A stretch of DNA of 64,000 nucleotides from Geodermatophilaceae bacterium URHA0031 (GTDB taxonomy: Bacteria; Actinomycetota; Actinomycetes; Mycobacteriales; Geodermatophilaceae), in contig JHVP01000008.1 of assembly GCA_000620205.1 (NCBI GenBank), positions 1 to 64,000 on the forward strand. The letters run 5' to 3'. Positions 28,372-40,179 of this stretch are shown here, in pieces. A program made the translations under genes and the position numbers. Every line of letters starts with the position of its first letter. Within the stretch, counting starts at the first letter, position 1. Under the pieces are notes generated by a model. The model was given only the letters and a program-made list of their open reading frames with translations, was not told where the DNA came from and made no database searches.

Positions 28372-28448
28372 GGCTGCGACGGTACGAGCCGGGCGGCACC
28401 GGACCACCGGCACCCCGCAGCCCATCCGCCGCATAGGCTCCCCCGACG

Positions 28449-29039
28449 ATGGCCGCCTCGCTCACCCTGCTCCTCGTCCGGCACGGCCAGAGCGCGTGGA
28501 ACGCCGCTGGCCTGATGCAGGGCCAGACACCGCACGTGCCGTTGACCGAGCTCGGCCAGCAGCAGGCCGCCCGGGCTGCTGCAGAGCTCGCCGCGCTCTC
28601 CCGGAACGGCACCGGACCGGGCGCGCTGCTGTCCAGCGACCTGCTCCGCGCGGTGCAGACGGCCGAGCGGTGCGCGGCGGCCACCGGGCTCACCGTCACG
28701 ACCACGCCGGCGCTGCGCGAGCAGGGCTACGGCGTGCTCGAGGGCAGGCCGTCCCGCGAGCTCTGGGACGTCGTCGACTGGACCGATCCGCACTGGTCCG
28801 CCGAGGGCGGGGAGAGCCTGGCCCAGCTGCACGGCCGGGTCGCCGGGTTGTTCGACCAGCTGCTGGCCGACCCCCCTGCCCCGGTGCTCGCCCTGGTGAC
28901 GCACGGCGACACCATCCGGGCGGCCCAGGCGGTGGCGGCCGGGCTGGGCCCGGACCAGCTGCCCGCGATCACGCCGCACAACGGGTCGGTCACCCGGCTG
29001 GAGCTGGTGGCGCGGGACAACCCGGGAGCCCAGTCATGA
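28449..29039 (+). CDS. histidine phosphatase family protein, possible alpha-ribazole phosphatase
   Basis: Protein of 196 residues of the phosphoglycerate-mutase-like superfamily. The catalytic motif LLVRHGQSAWN is at residues ~8-18, and the second His is in LALVTHGDTIRAA near the C-terminus; the Glu is in REQGYGVLEGRP. It is followed by cobU with an ATGA overlap and then cobS, so a CobC-like role (removing the phosphate of alpha-ribazole phosphate or adenosylcobalamin 5'-phosphate) is a good inference from context. General phosphatases of this fold look alike, so the substrate is not proven. Confidence 0.8.
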   Translation: MAASLTLLLVRHGQSAWNAAGLMQGQTPHVPLTELGQQQAARAAAELAALSRNGTGPGALLSSDLLRAVQTAERCAAATGLTVTTTPALREQGYGVLEGRPSRELWDVVDWTDPHWSAEGGESLAQLHGRVAGLFDQLLADPPAPVLALVTHGDTIRAAQAVAAGLGPDQLPAITPHNGSVTRLELVARDNPGAQS

Positions 29040-29599
29040 GCAAGGTCCTGGTCCTGGGCGGCGCACGGTCGGGGAAGTCCGCCCATGCCGAGCAGCTGCT
29101 CGACAGCGAGCTCGAGGTCACCTACCTGGCCACCTCCCGCCGGGACGACGCCGACGCCGAGTGGACCGACCGGATCGCCGCCCACCGGTCACGTCGCCCC
29201 GTCAGCTGGACGACGGTGGAGAGCACCGCGCCCTCGGAGCTCGTGCGGGGCGGTGCCGTGCTGGTCGACAGCATCACCACCTGGGTGGCCGCGCTGATGG
29301 ACGAGACCGGGGTCTGGGACGCGCTCGACCCCGGTGGTGCCCACGCCGCCGACCGGTCCGGCGACGGCCGGGCCGCGTTGGACCGGCTCGCCCGGCGCTG
29401 CGACGCGCTGGTCGACAACTGGGTGATGACGCCCGCGCACGTGGTGGCCGTCAGCGACGAGGTCGGCCTGGGCGTGGTCCCCGAGACCCGCGCCGGCCGG
29501 CTGTTCCGGGACACCCTCGGGTCGGTCAACCAGCGGCTGGCCGCCACCGCCGACCAGGTGTGGTTCGTCGTCGCCGGCCTCCCCCAGCGCCTCCGGTGA
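29036..29599 (+). CDS. cobU: adenosylcobinamide kinase / adenosylcobinamide-phosphate guanylyltransferase
   Basis: Protein of 187 residues. It phosphorylates adenosylcobinamide and transfers GMP to give adenosylcobinamide-GDP. The N-terminal P-loop is GGARSGKS (residues 8-15), followed by TYLATSRRDDADAEWTDRI and HRSRRPVSWTTVE, the family's guanylylation region with conserved His. VLVDSITTWVAALM and VVAVSDEVGLGVVPE are the standard Walker B and GVGIVP-type motifs. The ATG overlaps the preceding phosphatase stop, and its own stop overlaps the cobS GTG, so the three genes are translationally coupled. Confidence 0.93.
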   Translation: MSKVLVLGGARSGKSAHAEQLLDSELEVTYLATSRRDDADAEWTDRIAAHRSRRPVSWTTVESTAPSELVRGGAVLVDSITTWVAALMDETGVWDALDPGGAHAADRSGDGRAALDRLARRCDALVDNWVMTPAHVVAVSDEVGLGVVPETRAGRLFRDTLGSVNQRLAATADQVWFVVAGLPQRLR

Positions 29600-30366
29600 C
29601 CCGCCGGCCTTGGTCCGGTCCCGCAGAGGCCTTCGCCGTGCTGAGCATCGCCCGGGTGCCGGCGGCGTCGTCGGCGCGCGGTGTGCTGCCCTGGGCGCCG
29701 CTGGTCGGGCTGGTCCTCGGCGCGCTGGCCACCGCGGTGGGGTGGCTCGGCGACCGGTACGCCGACCCCCTGGTCGGTGCCGTCCTCGCGGTGGTCGTGC
29801 TCGCCGCGCTCACCCGCGGCCTGCACCTGGACGGCCTGGCCGACACCGCCGACGGCCTCGGCCCGCTGCGCGGCCGGGAGCGGGCCCTGCAGGTGATGCG
29901 GGCCGGTGACGTCGGCCCCTTCGGCGTGACCACGCTCGTGCTGACCCTGCTGCTGCAGGTCGCCTGCACGGCGCAGCTGCTGACCGTCGACGGGGGCTGG
30001 CTCGCCCTGCCCGCGGCGACGGTCGCGGCCCGGGTGGCGATGGCCGGCACCGGGCTGCCCGGCACCCCGATCGCGGCGGGCTCGACGCTGGGCGCCGCCG
30101 TCGCCGGCACCGTGTCCCGGGGGTGGCTGGCCGCCAGCGCCGTCCTGTCCCTGGCAGCCGTCGCCGCCGTCGTCCTCGCCACCGGGCACGGGTGGGGCCG
30201 GGCGCTGGCACTGATCGGTGCCACGGCGCTGGGGTGGCTCGCCGCCGCGGCCCTGCAGCACCGTGCCCGGGCCCGCCTCGGCGGGGTCAACGGCGACGTG
30301 ATGGGCGCGATGGGCGAGGTGACCGCGACGGTCGCCCTGCTGGCTGCCGCCGTGCTGGTCCGCTGA
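29596..30366 (+). CDS. cobS: adenosylcobinamide-GDP ribazoletransferase (cobalamin synthase)
   Basis: Membrane protein of 256 residues that joins adenosylcobinamide-GDP and alpha-ribazole to finish the nucleotide loop. The metal-binding motif LHLDGLADTADGLG (HxDGxxDxxDG) is intact near residue 77, followed by RALQVMRAGDVGPFG. Several membrane helices fill the remainder. The end RLGGVNGDVMGAMGEVTATVALL is the conserved GDxxGA motif. GTG 29596 overlaps the cobU stop by four bases. Last gene of the phosphatase-cobU-cobS operon. Confidence 0.93.
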   Translation: MTRRPWSGPAEAFAVLSIARVPAASSARGVLPWAPLVGLVLGALATAVGWLGDRYADPLVGAVLAVVVLAALTRGLHLDGLADTADGLGPLRGRERALQVMRAGDVGPFGVTTLVLTLLLQVACTAQLLTVDGGWLALPAATVAARVAMAGTGLPGTPIAAGSTLGAAVAGTVSRGWLAASAVLSLAAVAAVVLATGHGWGRALALIGATALGWLAAAALQHRARARLGGVNGDVMGAMGEVTATVALLAAAVLVR

Positions 30367-30367
30367 G

Positions 30368-30739
30368 TCAGCGCTTCCCGGTGCGCGAGCCGAACAGCTT
30401 GCCCAGCCCACCGGAGGGCTTGGCAGCGGCCTTGCCGCGTCCCGCGCCCGCCTTCCCGCGCGTGCCGAAGCCCCGGAACGTGCGCCCGCTCCAGCTCTGC
30501 CCACCCGTGCCCGAGCGGCCGGTCCCGGCCTGACCGCGGGACCCGAAGCCCCGGAACGATCGCCCGGTCCTGCCCCGGTCGGTGTCCCGGCCGCCCCGTC
30601 CGCCACCCATGCCCTTGCCGGTGGTGCTGCGGCTCCCCGGGGTGCCCACCCCGGTGGTGCGTCCTCCGGCGGCGCGGCCTCCGGTGCTGCGCGCGCCGGT
30701 GCTCGTCGCCGAGCCGGTCAGCCTGCTGAGGATGCCCAT
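30368..30739 (-). CDS. Gly/Arg-rich low-complexity protein
   Basis: Protein of 123 residues. Unrecognised. It starts MGILSRLTGSATS and is then almost wholly Gly, Arg, Ser, Thr, with two similar blocks, each Arg-(S/T)-FRGFG(S/T)RG(Q/K)AG, and ends GGLGKLFGSRTGKR. The composition resembles RGG-box RNA-binding tails, but that is only a resemblance. Support for a real gene: a GGGAGG ribosome site about 10 bases before the ATG and the repeated FRGFG block. Converges with cobS with one base between stops. Confidence 0.6.
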   Translation of the reverse strand: MGILSRLTGSATSTGARSTGGRAAGGRTTGVGTPGSRSTTGKGMGGGRGGRDTDRGRTGRSFRGFGSRGQAGTGRSGTGGQSWSGRTFRGFGTRGKAGAGRGKAAAKPSGGLGKLFGSRTGKR

Positions 30740-30817
30740 CCCGTCACCGTCCTCCCCGTCGCGACCGGCTGCGCGCCCGACGACCCCAGGGCCCGCGAGC
30801 ACGGCGTGCCGTCGCCC

Positions 30818-31102
30818 TCAGCCACCGGCGACGGACTGGACCACCATCACCTCGGCGTCGGCGGGCACCGGCGTGGCCAGCCCGGCGAGCCGCCGGACCT
30901 CCTCGCCGTCGACGTAGACGTTGACGTGCCGGCGCAGCGCCCCGGTCTCGTCGCGGACCCGGCGGCCGAACACCGGGTGCTCGGCGGCGAGCACGTCCAG
31001 GAGGGTGCCGACGGTCGTCGGTGCCGGCACGTCCAGCGCCATCGACGTCCGGCCGCCGGTGCACTCGGCCAGCAGCCTCGGGAGCAGCACCTGCACCGTC
31101 AC
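30818..31102 (-). CDS. MoaD/ThiS-like sulfur-carrier protein
   Basis: Protein of 94 residues with a ubiquitin-like beta-grasp sequence: VQVLLPRLLAECTGG, TVGTLLDVLAAEHPVF, HVNVYVDGEEVRRL and VMVVQSVAGG. The C-terminal Gly-Gly is what would be adenylated and thiocarboxylated by an E1-like enzyme. The pathway it serves (molybdopterin, cysteine via CysM-type, thiamine or another) is not shown by neighbours. The GTG start overlaps the stop of the upstream beta-propeller gene, so the pair is co-translated. Confidence 0.85.
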   Translation of the reverse strand: MTVQVLLPRLLAECTGGRTSMALDVPAPTTVGTLLDVLAAEHPVFGRRVRDETGALRRHVNVYVDGEEVRRLAGLATPVPADAEVMVVQSVAGG

Positions 31103-32178
31103 GGCAGCACCGCTGCCCGCACGCAGAGCACGTCGGGCAGGTGGGACGCGACGGTGCTGAAGGACTCCCCTTCGTCGGCGCTGGCGTAGACCTCCCCACC
31201 GCGGGTGCCGACGTACACGCCGACCGGGTCACCGGCGTCGACGCAGGCCGCGTCGCGCAGCACCGCGTTGTACTCGTGCGCCGGCAGCCCGTCGGTCAGC
31301 CGGCGCCAACTCGACCCGGCGTCGTCGCTGCGGTGCACCGCGAGCTCACCGCCGGGCGGGATCCGCTCGCCGTCGGCGACCAGCGGCACCACCCAGACCG
31401 TCCCGGCCCGGCGCGGGTGCGCGAGCATCACGAAGCCGAAGTCCGAGGGCAGCCCGTCGGCGATCGAGGTCCACGAGTCGCCGTCGTCGTCGGAGCGGTA
31501 CACGCCGTGGTGGTTCTGCGCGTACAGCCGCCGCGGGTCGACGGCGTCCCGGGCGATCTTGTGCACGCACTGCCCGAACTCCGGCGCCGGCCCGGGCATG
31601 AAGTAGGCACCGATCCCGGAGTTGCGCGGCTGCCAGGAACCCCCGCCGTCCGTCGTCCGGTAGACCCCGCCGGTGCTCATCGCGACGTGCACCGTGCCGT
31701 CGGGCCCCGGGACGACGGAGTGCGCCGCCGCCCCGCCGTAGCCCGCGCCCCACTCCGGCCGGTGCGGGTGGTCCCACAGCCCCTGGCACAGCGCGAAGGA
31801 GTTCCCGCCGTCGTCCGAGCGCCACACCGAGATCGGCTCGCAGCCGGCCCAGACGACGCCCGGCCGGTCGGCGGAGTCCGGGTGCAGCTGCCAGACGCGC
31901 TCCACCGCTGCGCCGGTGTCGGCCGGGAACCGGATGGCGCCGTGCTCGGGCTCGTCCCAGGTGACGCCGAGGTCGTCGGAGTGCACCACCGTCGGCCCGA
32001 AGTGCTCCGAGCGGACGCCGACCATCAGCCGGGTGCGCCCACCGCGGGTGTCGATGCCGATGCTCGGCACCTCGGTCATCAGGAAGTGCGGCGAGGACAG
32101 CGACCAGCTGCGCCGGTCCTCACTCGTCGCGAACCACAGCCCCTTGCGCGTGCCGATCGCCAGCAGAGTCGTCGCCAT
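31099..32178 (-). CDS. BNR/WD40-type beta-propeller protein (sialidase-like fold)
   Basis: Protein of 359 residues. Asp-box (BNR) units recur: SDDLGVTWDEP, SDDGGNSFAL, TTDGGGSWQPR, SDDDGDSWTSI, SDDAGSSWRRL, SADEGESFSTV. Six such boxes suggest a six- or seven-bladed propeller. There is no signal peptide, so it is probably cytoplasmic and not a true sialidase; the catalytic Arg triad of sialidases cannot be assigned. Start ATG 32178 (MATTLLAIGTRKGLWF) matches actinobacterial homologues. It is coupled to the MoaD-like gene by a GTGA overlap, a pairing I have seen repeated in actinomycetes. Confidence 0.8.
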   Translation of the reverse strand: MATTLLAIGTRKGLWFATSEDRRSWSLSSPHFLMTEVPSIGIDTRGGRTRLMVGVRSEHFGPTVVHSDDLGVTWDEPEHGAIRFPADTGAAVERVWQLHPDSADRPGVVWAGCEPISVWRSDDGGNSFALCQGLWDHPHRPEWGAGYGGAAAHSVVPGPDGTVHVAMSTGGVYRTTDGGGSWQPRNSGIGAYFMPGPAPEFGQCVHKIARDAVDPRRLYAQNHHGVYRSDDDGDSWTSIADGLPSDFGFVMLAHPRRAGTVWVVPLVADGERIPPGGELAVHRSDDAGSSWRRLTDGLPAHEYNAVLRDAACVDAGDPVGVYVGTRGGEVYASADEGESFSTVASHLPDVLCVRAAVLP

Positions 32179-32238
32179 ACGAGCAGAGACCGTCGACGGC
32201 ATCGGATCTCATCGGCCCCGTTCAGGGCCCGCACCGAG

Positions 32239-35880
<3,642 letters not shown>

Positions 35881-35920
35881 GGCCGTGCCTCCCTCGGGGT
35901 CCGCGCCCCGGGTCGTCGGG

Positions 35921-36013
35921 CACGGCAGCCGAGGTGTCTGGCTCCCCCCGGAGAGGGGTCACAGTGGCGGGACCGCGCCGGTCTCGCACCGGCTTCCCTG
36001 CTGCACTGCCGTG
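35921..36013 (-). promoter_or_regulatory. cobalamin riboswitch upstream of cobN
   Basis: On the minus strand the aptamer core reads AGGGAAGCCGGTGCGAGACC, then GGCGCGGTCCCGCCACTGTG, ending in the B12 box AGCCAGACACCTCGGC. Arms ACGGCAG (36006-36012) and CTGCCGT (35922-35928) close the P1 stem. The element lies about 40 bases before the cobN start, so B12 binding probably hides the ribosome site or ends transcription. No second aptamer was seen before the other cob genes. Confidence 0.93.
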
Positions 36014-36154
36014 GTTGGCGCAGACGCTACCCGGCCGGCCGGTCCACCCGGAGTGCCCTCGGCCCCTCGGCCGACGTCCGGTTACCGTGGCGCGCGGTTG
36101 GAGTTGCACAGCGAAACCGGCGGCAGCCCGCCGTCGACGACGAGGAGTCCCCCC

Positions 36155-37360
36155 ATGGCGAGCGGTACGGCGACCGGCGTCCGGGTCGGTGCGGCCCCCC
36201 GGTCCGCGCTGCTGCTGGCCGGCATCCTGCTCATCGCGGCCAACCTCCGGGCGGCGATCACCTCGGTCGGCCCGGTGGTCGAGGACATCCGGACGGACCT
36301 GGACATCGGCGGCGCGACGGCGTCGGTGCTGATCAGCCTCCCACTCGTCGCCTTCGCGATCGTCTCCCCCGTCGCACCGGCCCTCGCCCGCCGGATGGGC
36401 ACCGAACGGGCGCTGGGCGCGGCGCTCGCCGTCCTGGCCGTGGCGACGGTGGTCCGCTCGCTGCCCTCCATCCGCGCACTGTGGGTGGGCACCGCCTTCC
36501 TCGGCATCGCCATCGCGGTGATCAACGTGCTGCTGCCGTCCCTGGTGAAGCGGGAGTACCCGGACAGGATCGGCCAGGTCACGGGTCTCTACTCCTCGGT
36601 CCAGGGCGCCGCCGCGGCGCTGGCATCCGGCTTCGCGGTCCCGCTGGCCGGCACGACCCAGCACGGCTGGCGCCTGGCACTCGGCATCTGGGCCGGGCTG
36701 GGGCTGATCGCGCTGGCGGTCTTCCTCCCTCAGCTCCGGCGCCGCACCGTCCCGCCGGAGACGACGTCGGCCGTCGGCACCCCGCGCGGGTACCGGTCAC
36801 CCTGGGGCAGCGCCCTGGGCTGGCAGGTCACCGTCTTCATGGGCATGCAGTCGACGATCTACTACACGCTGATCACCTGGTGGCCCTCGGTGGAACGCGC
36901 CCACGGCGTCTCCGCCGCCGCGGCGGGCTGGCACCTGTTCGCGATGCAGGTCGCCGGGCTGCTCAGCAACCTGGCGACGGCGCGGCTGATCCCGCGCCGT
37001 CCCGACCAGCGGTTGCTCCTGCTGGGTGCGACCGCGTTGTTCGCCACCGCGATCGCCGGCCAGCTGGCCCTGCCCGGGGCCTCGCTGCTGTGGATCGTGG
37101 TCGCCGGCGCCGGTGGCGGGGCGTGCATCGTCCTCGCCCTGTCGCTGTTCGGGCTGCGCACCCGCGACCACCACCAGGCCGCGGCACTGTCCGGGATGGC
37201 CCAGTCGGTCGGCTACGCCCTGGCCGCCGCGGGGCCGATCCTGCTCGGTGCCCTGCACGACGCGACCGGCAGCTGGACCGCGCCGCTGTTCGTGCTGCTC
37301 GGCGTGCTGGTCGTCCAGGCCGTCGCGGGGGTGCAGGCCGGCCGCGCCCGGCTGCTCTGA
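36155..37360 (+). CDS. MFS transporter of the CynX/NimT type
   Basis: Protein of 401 residues with about 12 membrane helices. The opening ALLLAGILLIAANLRAAITSVGPVVEDIR and LALARRMGTERALG-type loop are typical of the cyanate/2-nitroimidazole transporter branch. Substrate unknown. ATG 36155 has GAGGAG at good spacing. Divergent from cobN and sharing its upstream region; whether it has any link with cobalt or B12 is not shown. Confidence 0.82.
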   Translation: MASGTATGVRVGAAPRSALLLAGILLIAANLRAAITSVGPVVEDIRTDLDIGGATASVLISLPLVAFAIVSPVAPALARRMGTERALGAALAVLAVATVVRSLPSIRALWVGTAFLGIAIAVINVLLPSLVKREYPDRIGQVTGLYSSVQGAAAALASGFAVPLAGTTQHGWRLALGIWAGLGLIALAVFLPQLRRRTVPPETTSAVGTPRGYRSPWGSALGWQVTVFMGMQSTIYYTLITWWPSVERAHGVSAAAAGWHLFAMQVAGLLSNLATARLIPRRPDQRLLLLGATALFATAIAGQLALPGASLLWIVVAGAGGGACIVLALSLFGLRTRDHHQAAALSGMAQSVGYALAAAGPILLGALHDATGSWTAPLFVLLGVLVVQAVAGVQAGRARLL

Positions 37361-37367
37361 CGGCGGC

Positions 37368-37904
37368 TCAGGCGACGTCGACGCAGTCGATGATGAAGAT
37401 GAGCGTGGCATCGCCGGGGATGGGCCCGGAGCCGTTCGGGCCGTAGCCGAGGTCGCTGGGGATGACCACCATCCGGCGTCCGCCCGCGTGCATGCCCTCG
37501 ACGGCCTGGTCGAAGCCGGCGATGACCTGGCCGGCACCGACGGTCACCGGGAAGGTCTCGTCCGCCCCGCGGCTCCACGAGGAGTCGAACTCCTCGCCGG
37601 TCTCGTAGAAGGCGCCGACGTACTTCAGGGTCGCGGTGCTGCCGGCGACGGCCTCCGCGCCGGTGCCGACCACCACGTCGCTGACCACCAGGTCGGCCGG
37701 TGGCGCGGCGTCGAAGCAGGGCGCCTCGGGCTTGACGGCGAGGTCGGCCGAGACCCCGGCCGGCGCCGTCGACGTCGGCGGCCGGCTCTCGCACGACGAG
37801 GAGGTCGCGCCCGGCTCGGCGGACGGGTCGTCCCCGCCGCAGGCGGTCAGCGAGGCGGCGACGGCGAGGGTGAGCAGCAGGCGCGGGGCGGTGCGGCGGT
37901 TCAT
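37368..37904 (-). CDS. FKBP-type peptidyl-prolyl isomerase lipoprotein
   Basis: Protein of 178 residues. A lipoprotein signal (LLLTLAVAASLTACGG, lipid-bearing Cys at residue 22) is followed by a Ser/Thr/Pro linker and one FKBP domain: VVVGTGAEAVAGSTATLKYVG, FDSSWSRG, FPVTVGAGQVIAGFDQAVEGM, GGRRMVVIPSDLGYG and LIFIIDCVDV. It would catalyse prolyl isomerisation outside the membrane during folding of exported proteins. ATG 37904 follows AGGAGAA. Converges with the MFS gene. Confidence 0.9.
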   Translation of the reverse strand: MNRRTAPRLLLTLAVAASLTACGGDDPSAEPGATSSSCESRPPTSTAPAGVSADLAVKPEAPCFDAAPPADLVVSDVVVGTGAEAVAGSTATLKYVGAFYETGEEFDSSWSRGADETFPVTVGAGQVIAGFDQAVEGMHAGGRRMVVIPSDLGYGPNGSGPIPGDATLIFIIDCVDVA

Positions 37905-38109
37905 GGGGGGTTCTCCTGGACGAGCACGGGTGCTCGAGTCGGGCGCGGGGCGCGGCGGCCGGTGGACGGCAGCACCCAGCACATCACAGCCCGGGGGTGC
38001 AGCCGCCGGCCGACCGGTCGCCCCTCGTCACGCCCGGGAGTGCGGTTGCCGCCCGGTTTCCACCGTTCGAGACTTCGGTCATGACGCCGTCCGCAGGTCC
38101 CGAGCAGTG

Positions 38110-39567
38110 ATGACCGTCCTGGCCGCCGAGGTCGACCACACCAGCAGCCAGCCCCTGCTCGTGGTCGCCGCCCTGCTGGGCATCGCCGTCGTCGTCGTGC
38201 TGATCACGGTGTTCAAGGTGCACCCGTTCCTCGCGCTGATCCTCGGGTCGGCGGTGCTCGGCGTGGTGGCCGGCGTGGGGGTCAGCGACATCGTCGCCAG
38301 CTTCACCGCCGGGGTCGGCTCCACCGTCGGCAACGTCGGGCTCCTCATCGCGCTCGGCGCGATGATCGGTGGCCTGCTCACCGCCTCCGGCGGTGCGGAC
38401 CGGGTGGTCAACCGGATCGTCGACCGGGTCAGCCCCCGGGCGCTCCCCTGGGCGATGGGCGGCGTGGCGGCGCTGATCGGCATCCCGCTGTTCTTCGAGA
38501 TCGGCGTGGTGCTGCTCATCCCGATCGTGCTGCTGGTCGCCCACCGCAGCGACCAGCCGGTGCTCCGGGTCGGGATCCCGGCCCTGGCCGGGCTGTCGGT
38601 GCTGCACGGGTTCGTCCCGCCGCACCCGGGGCCGCTCGTCGCCATCGACGCGCTCGGCGCCAGCCTCGGCCTGGTGCTGCTGTTCGGGCTGATCCTGGCG
38701 GTCCCCGCGGTCATCGTCGCCGGGCCGCTGTTCGGCGGCTTCATCAGCAACCGGCTCCGGGTGGTCACGCCGACCGCACTGGTCGGCGCGGCGGTGGGCG
38801 GCCGGGAGACCGGCACGGCCGGCGCCGGGACGACGGATGCCGAGGACCGCGACCTGCTCGACACCGGCGACCGCTCCCGGCCCGCGGAGGGTGCGCGCCG
38901 TCAGCCCGGGTTCGGTGCCACGGTCGCCACGGTGCTGCTGCCGGTGGTGCTGATGGGCCTCGGCGCGATCGGCGAGCTCACCCTGGACGAGGGCACCGCG
39001 CTGCGGACGGTCTCCAACACCCTGGGCACCCCGGTCATCGCGCTGCTGATCGGCGTCCTCGTCGCCATGTTCACCCTCGGGACGGCGGTCGGCTTCGGCC
39101 GGCAGAAGATCTCGGACACCATCGGCGGCTCGCTGCCGGCCATCGCCGGCATCCTGCTGATCGTCGCCGCCGGCGGCGGGTTCAAGCAGCTGCTCGTCGA
39201 CTCGGGGATCAGCGGCCTGATCGCCGACGCCGCCGAGGGCGCCGACCTCTCCCCGCTGGTGCTGGGCTGGCTGGTCGCCGTCGGCATCCGGCTGGCGACC
39301 GGCTCGGCGACGGTCGCGACCATCACCGCCGCCGGCATCGTCGCCCCGCTCGCCGCGGGGCTGGACCAGCCGACGGTCGCGCTGCTGGCCCTGGCCGTCG
39401 GCGCGGGCTCGCTGTTCTTCTCGCACGTCAACGACGCGGGGTTCTGGCTGGTCAAGGAGTACTTCGGGATGACCGTCGGGCAGACCATCAAGAGCTGGTC
39501 GGTCATGGAGACGCTGATCTCGGTGGTCGGCCTGATCGGGGTCCTGCTGCTCAGCATCGTGGTCTGA
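38110..39567 (+). CDS. GntP-family gluconate:H+ symporter-like permease
   Basis: Protein of 485 residues with 12 or more membrane helices. Family blocks include VFKVHPFLALILGSAVLGVVAG, GGADRVVNRIVDRVSPRALP, IPLFFEIGVVLLIPI, LHGFVPPHPGPLVAI and the C-terminal LFFSHVNDAGFWLVKEYFGM. These match the gluconate/ketogluconate GntP transporters. A hydrophilic cytoplasmic loop (~230-255, with EDRDLLDTGDRSRPAEGARR) separates the two halves. No gluconate kinase is adjacent, so the substrate is uncertain. Start ATG 38110, with GTG 38107 as an alternative. Confidence 0.9.
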   Translation: MTVLAAEVDHTSSQPLLVVAALLGIAVVVVLITVFKVHPFLALILGSAVLGVVAGVGVSDIVASFTAGVGSTVGNVGLLIALGAMIGGLLTASGGADRVVNRIVDRVSPRALPWAMGGVAALIGIPLFFEIGVVLLIPIVLLVAHRSDQPVLRVGIPALAGLSVLHGFVPPHPGPLVAIDALGASLGLVLLFGLILAVPAVIVAGPLFGGFISNRLRVVTPTALVGAAVGGRETGTAGAGTTDAEDRDLLDTGDRSRPAEGARRQPGFGATVATVLLPVVLMGLGAIGELTLDEGTALRTVSNTLGTPVIALLIGVLVAMFTLGTAVGFGRQKISDTIGGSLPAIAGILLIVAAGGGFKQLLVDSGISGLIADAAEGADLSPLVLGWLVAVGIRLATGSATVATITAAGIVAPLAAGLDQPTVALLALAVGAGSLFFSHVNDAGFWLVKEYFGMTVGQTIKSWSVMETLISVVGLIGVLLLSIVV

Positions 39568-39622
39568 GGGCGGACCTCGCGGAGGTGCCCGCGGGAGCCC
39601 GGCGGGCGACGGCCGCTAAGCG

Positions 39623-39656
39623 GGACCCCCTCGCCGCACGCGGTGGCGAGGGGGCC
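39623..39656. terminator. hairpin between converging gntP-like and TPR genes (short GGACCCC form)
   Basis: CCCCCTCGCC and GGCGAGGGGG form a perfect 10-bp stem around a 9-base loop. The outer edges GGACCCCCTC and GAGGGGGCC are those of the 58-bp element, with a shorter core. It is positioned to stop transcription from both sides. Confidence 0.65.
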
Positions 39657-39660
39657 GCGG

Positions 39661-40005
39661 TCAGGCGGCGCCGAGGGCGTCGGCCACGCGGTGGTGCACG
39701 GCGGCGTCCGCCGCGCGGCTCTGCCGCTCCAGCGTGCGGGCCAGCGCCCGGCGGGCCCAGCCGTTGGCCGGGGCCAGCTCCACCAGGCGGGCCAGCGACG
39801 TCTCGGCCCGGTTGAGCTGGGCGGAACCGAAGTAGCTGCGGGCGAGCAGCTCGAGGGCTGCCTGGTTGTCCGGCTCGGCCTCCAGGACCACCTCCAGCAC
39901 CTTGGCCGCCTCGATGGGCTGGCCCATGGCGAGGAACAGGTCGGCGCGGAGGTACTCGGAGTGCAGGTCGATGTCGTGCGGCTGACGGGCGTTCGGCTGG
40001 GTCAT
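39661..40005 (-). CDS. small tetratricopeptide-repeat protein
   Basis: Protein of 114 residues. Two to three TPR units: YLRADLFLAMGQPIEAAKVLEVVLEAEPDN, then AALELLARSYFGSAQLNRAETSLARLVELAPAN, then a partial WARRALARTLERQSRAADAAVHH. A scaffold for protein contacts; partner unknown. Start ATG 40005 (MTQPNARQ). Confidence 0.8.
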   Translation of the reverse strand: MTQPNARQPHDIDLHSEYLRADLFLAMGQPIEAAKVLEVVLEAEPDNQAALELLARSYFGSAQLNRAETSLARLVELAPANGWARRALARTLERQSRAADAAVHHRVADALGAA

Positions 40006-40179
40006 GACGCTCCTTCCACGGCCGGCCAACACAGCCGGGCCGGCGGACGTTCCCCACCGGGGCGACCAGCGGAATCGGAAAAGTAGTGTGCAACCGAGTT
40101 GATGTGCATAGAGTGGGGTACCTCACCGTCGCCGGACGCCGCCCGGCCCGGTACCCGACTCCCTCCCGGAGTTCCTGAG

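Noticed and set aside
24826..28515. A 1229-codon plus-strand open frame across the Tad genes
   Set aside because: It is antisense to well-supported genes and has shadow composition (Arg/Pro/Gly-rich, no domains).
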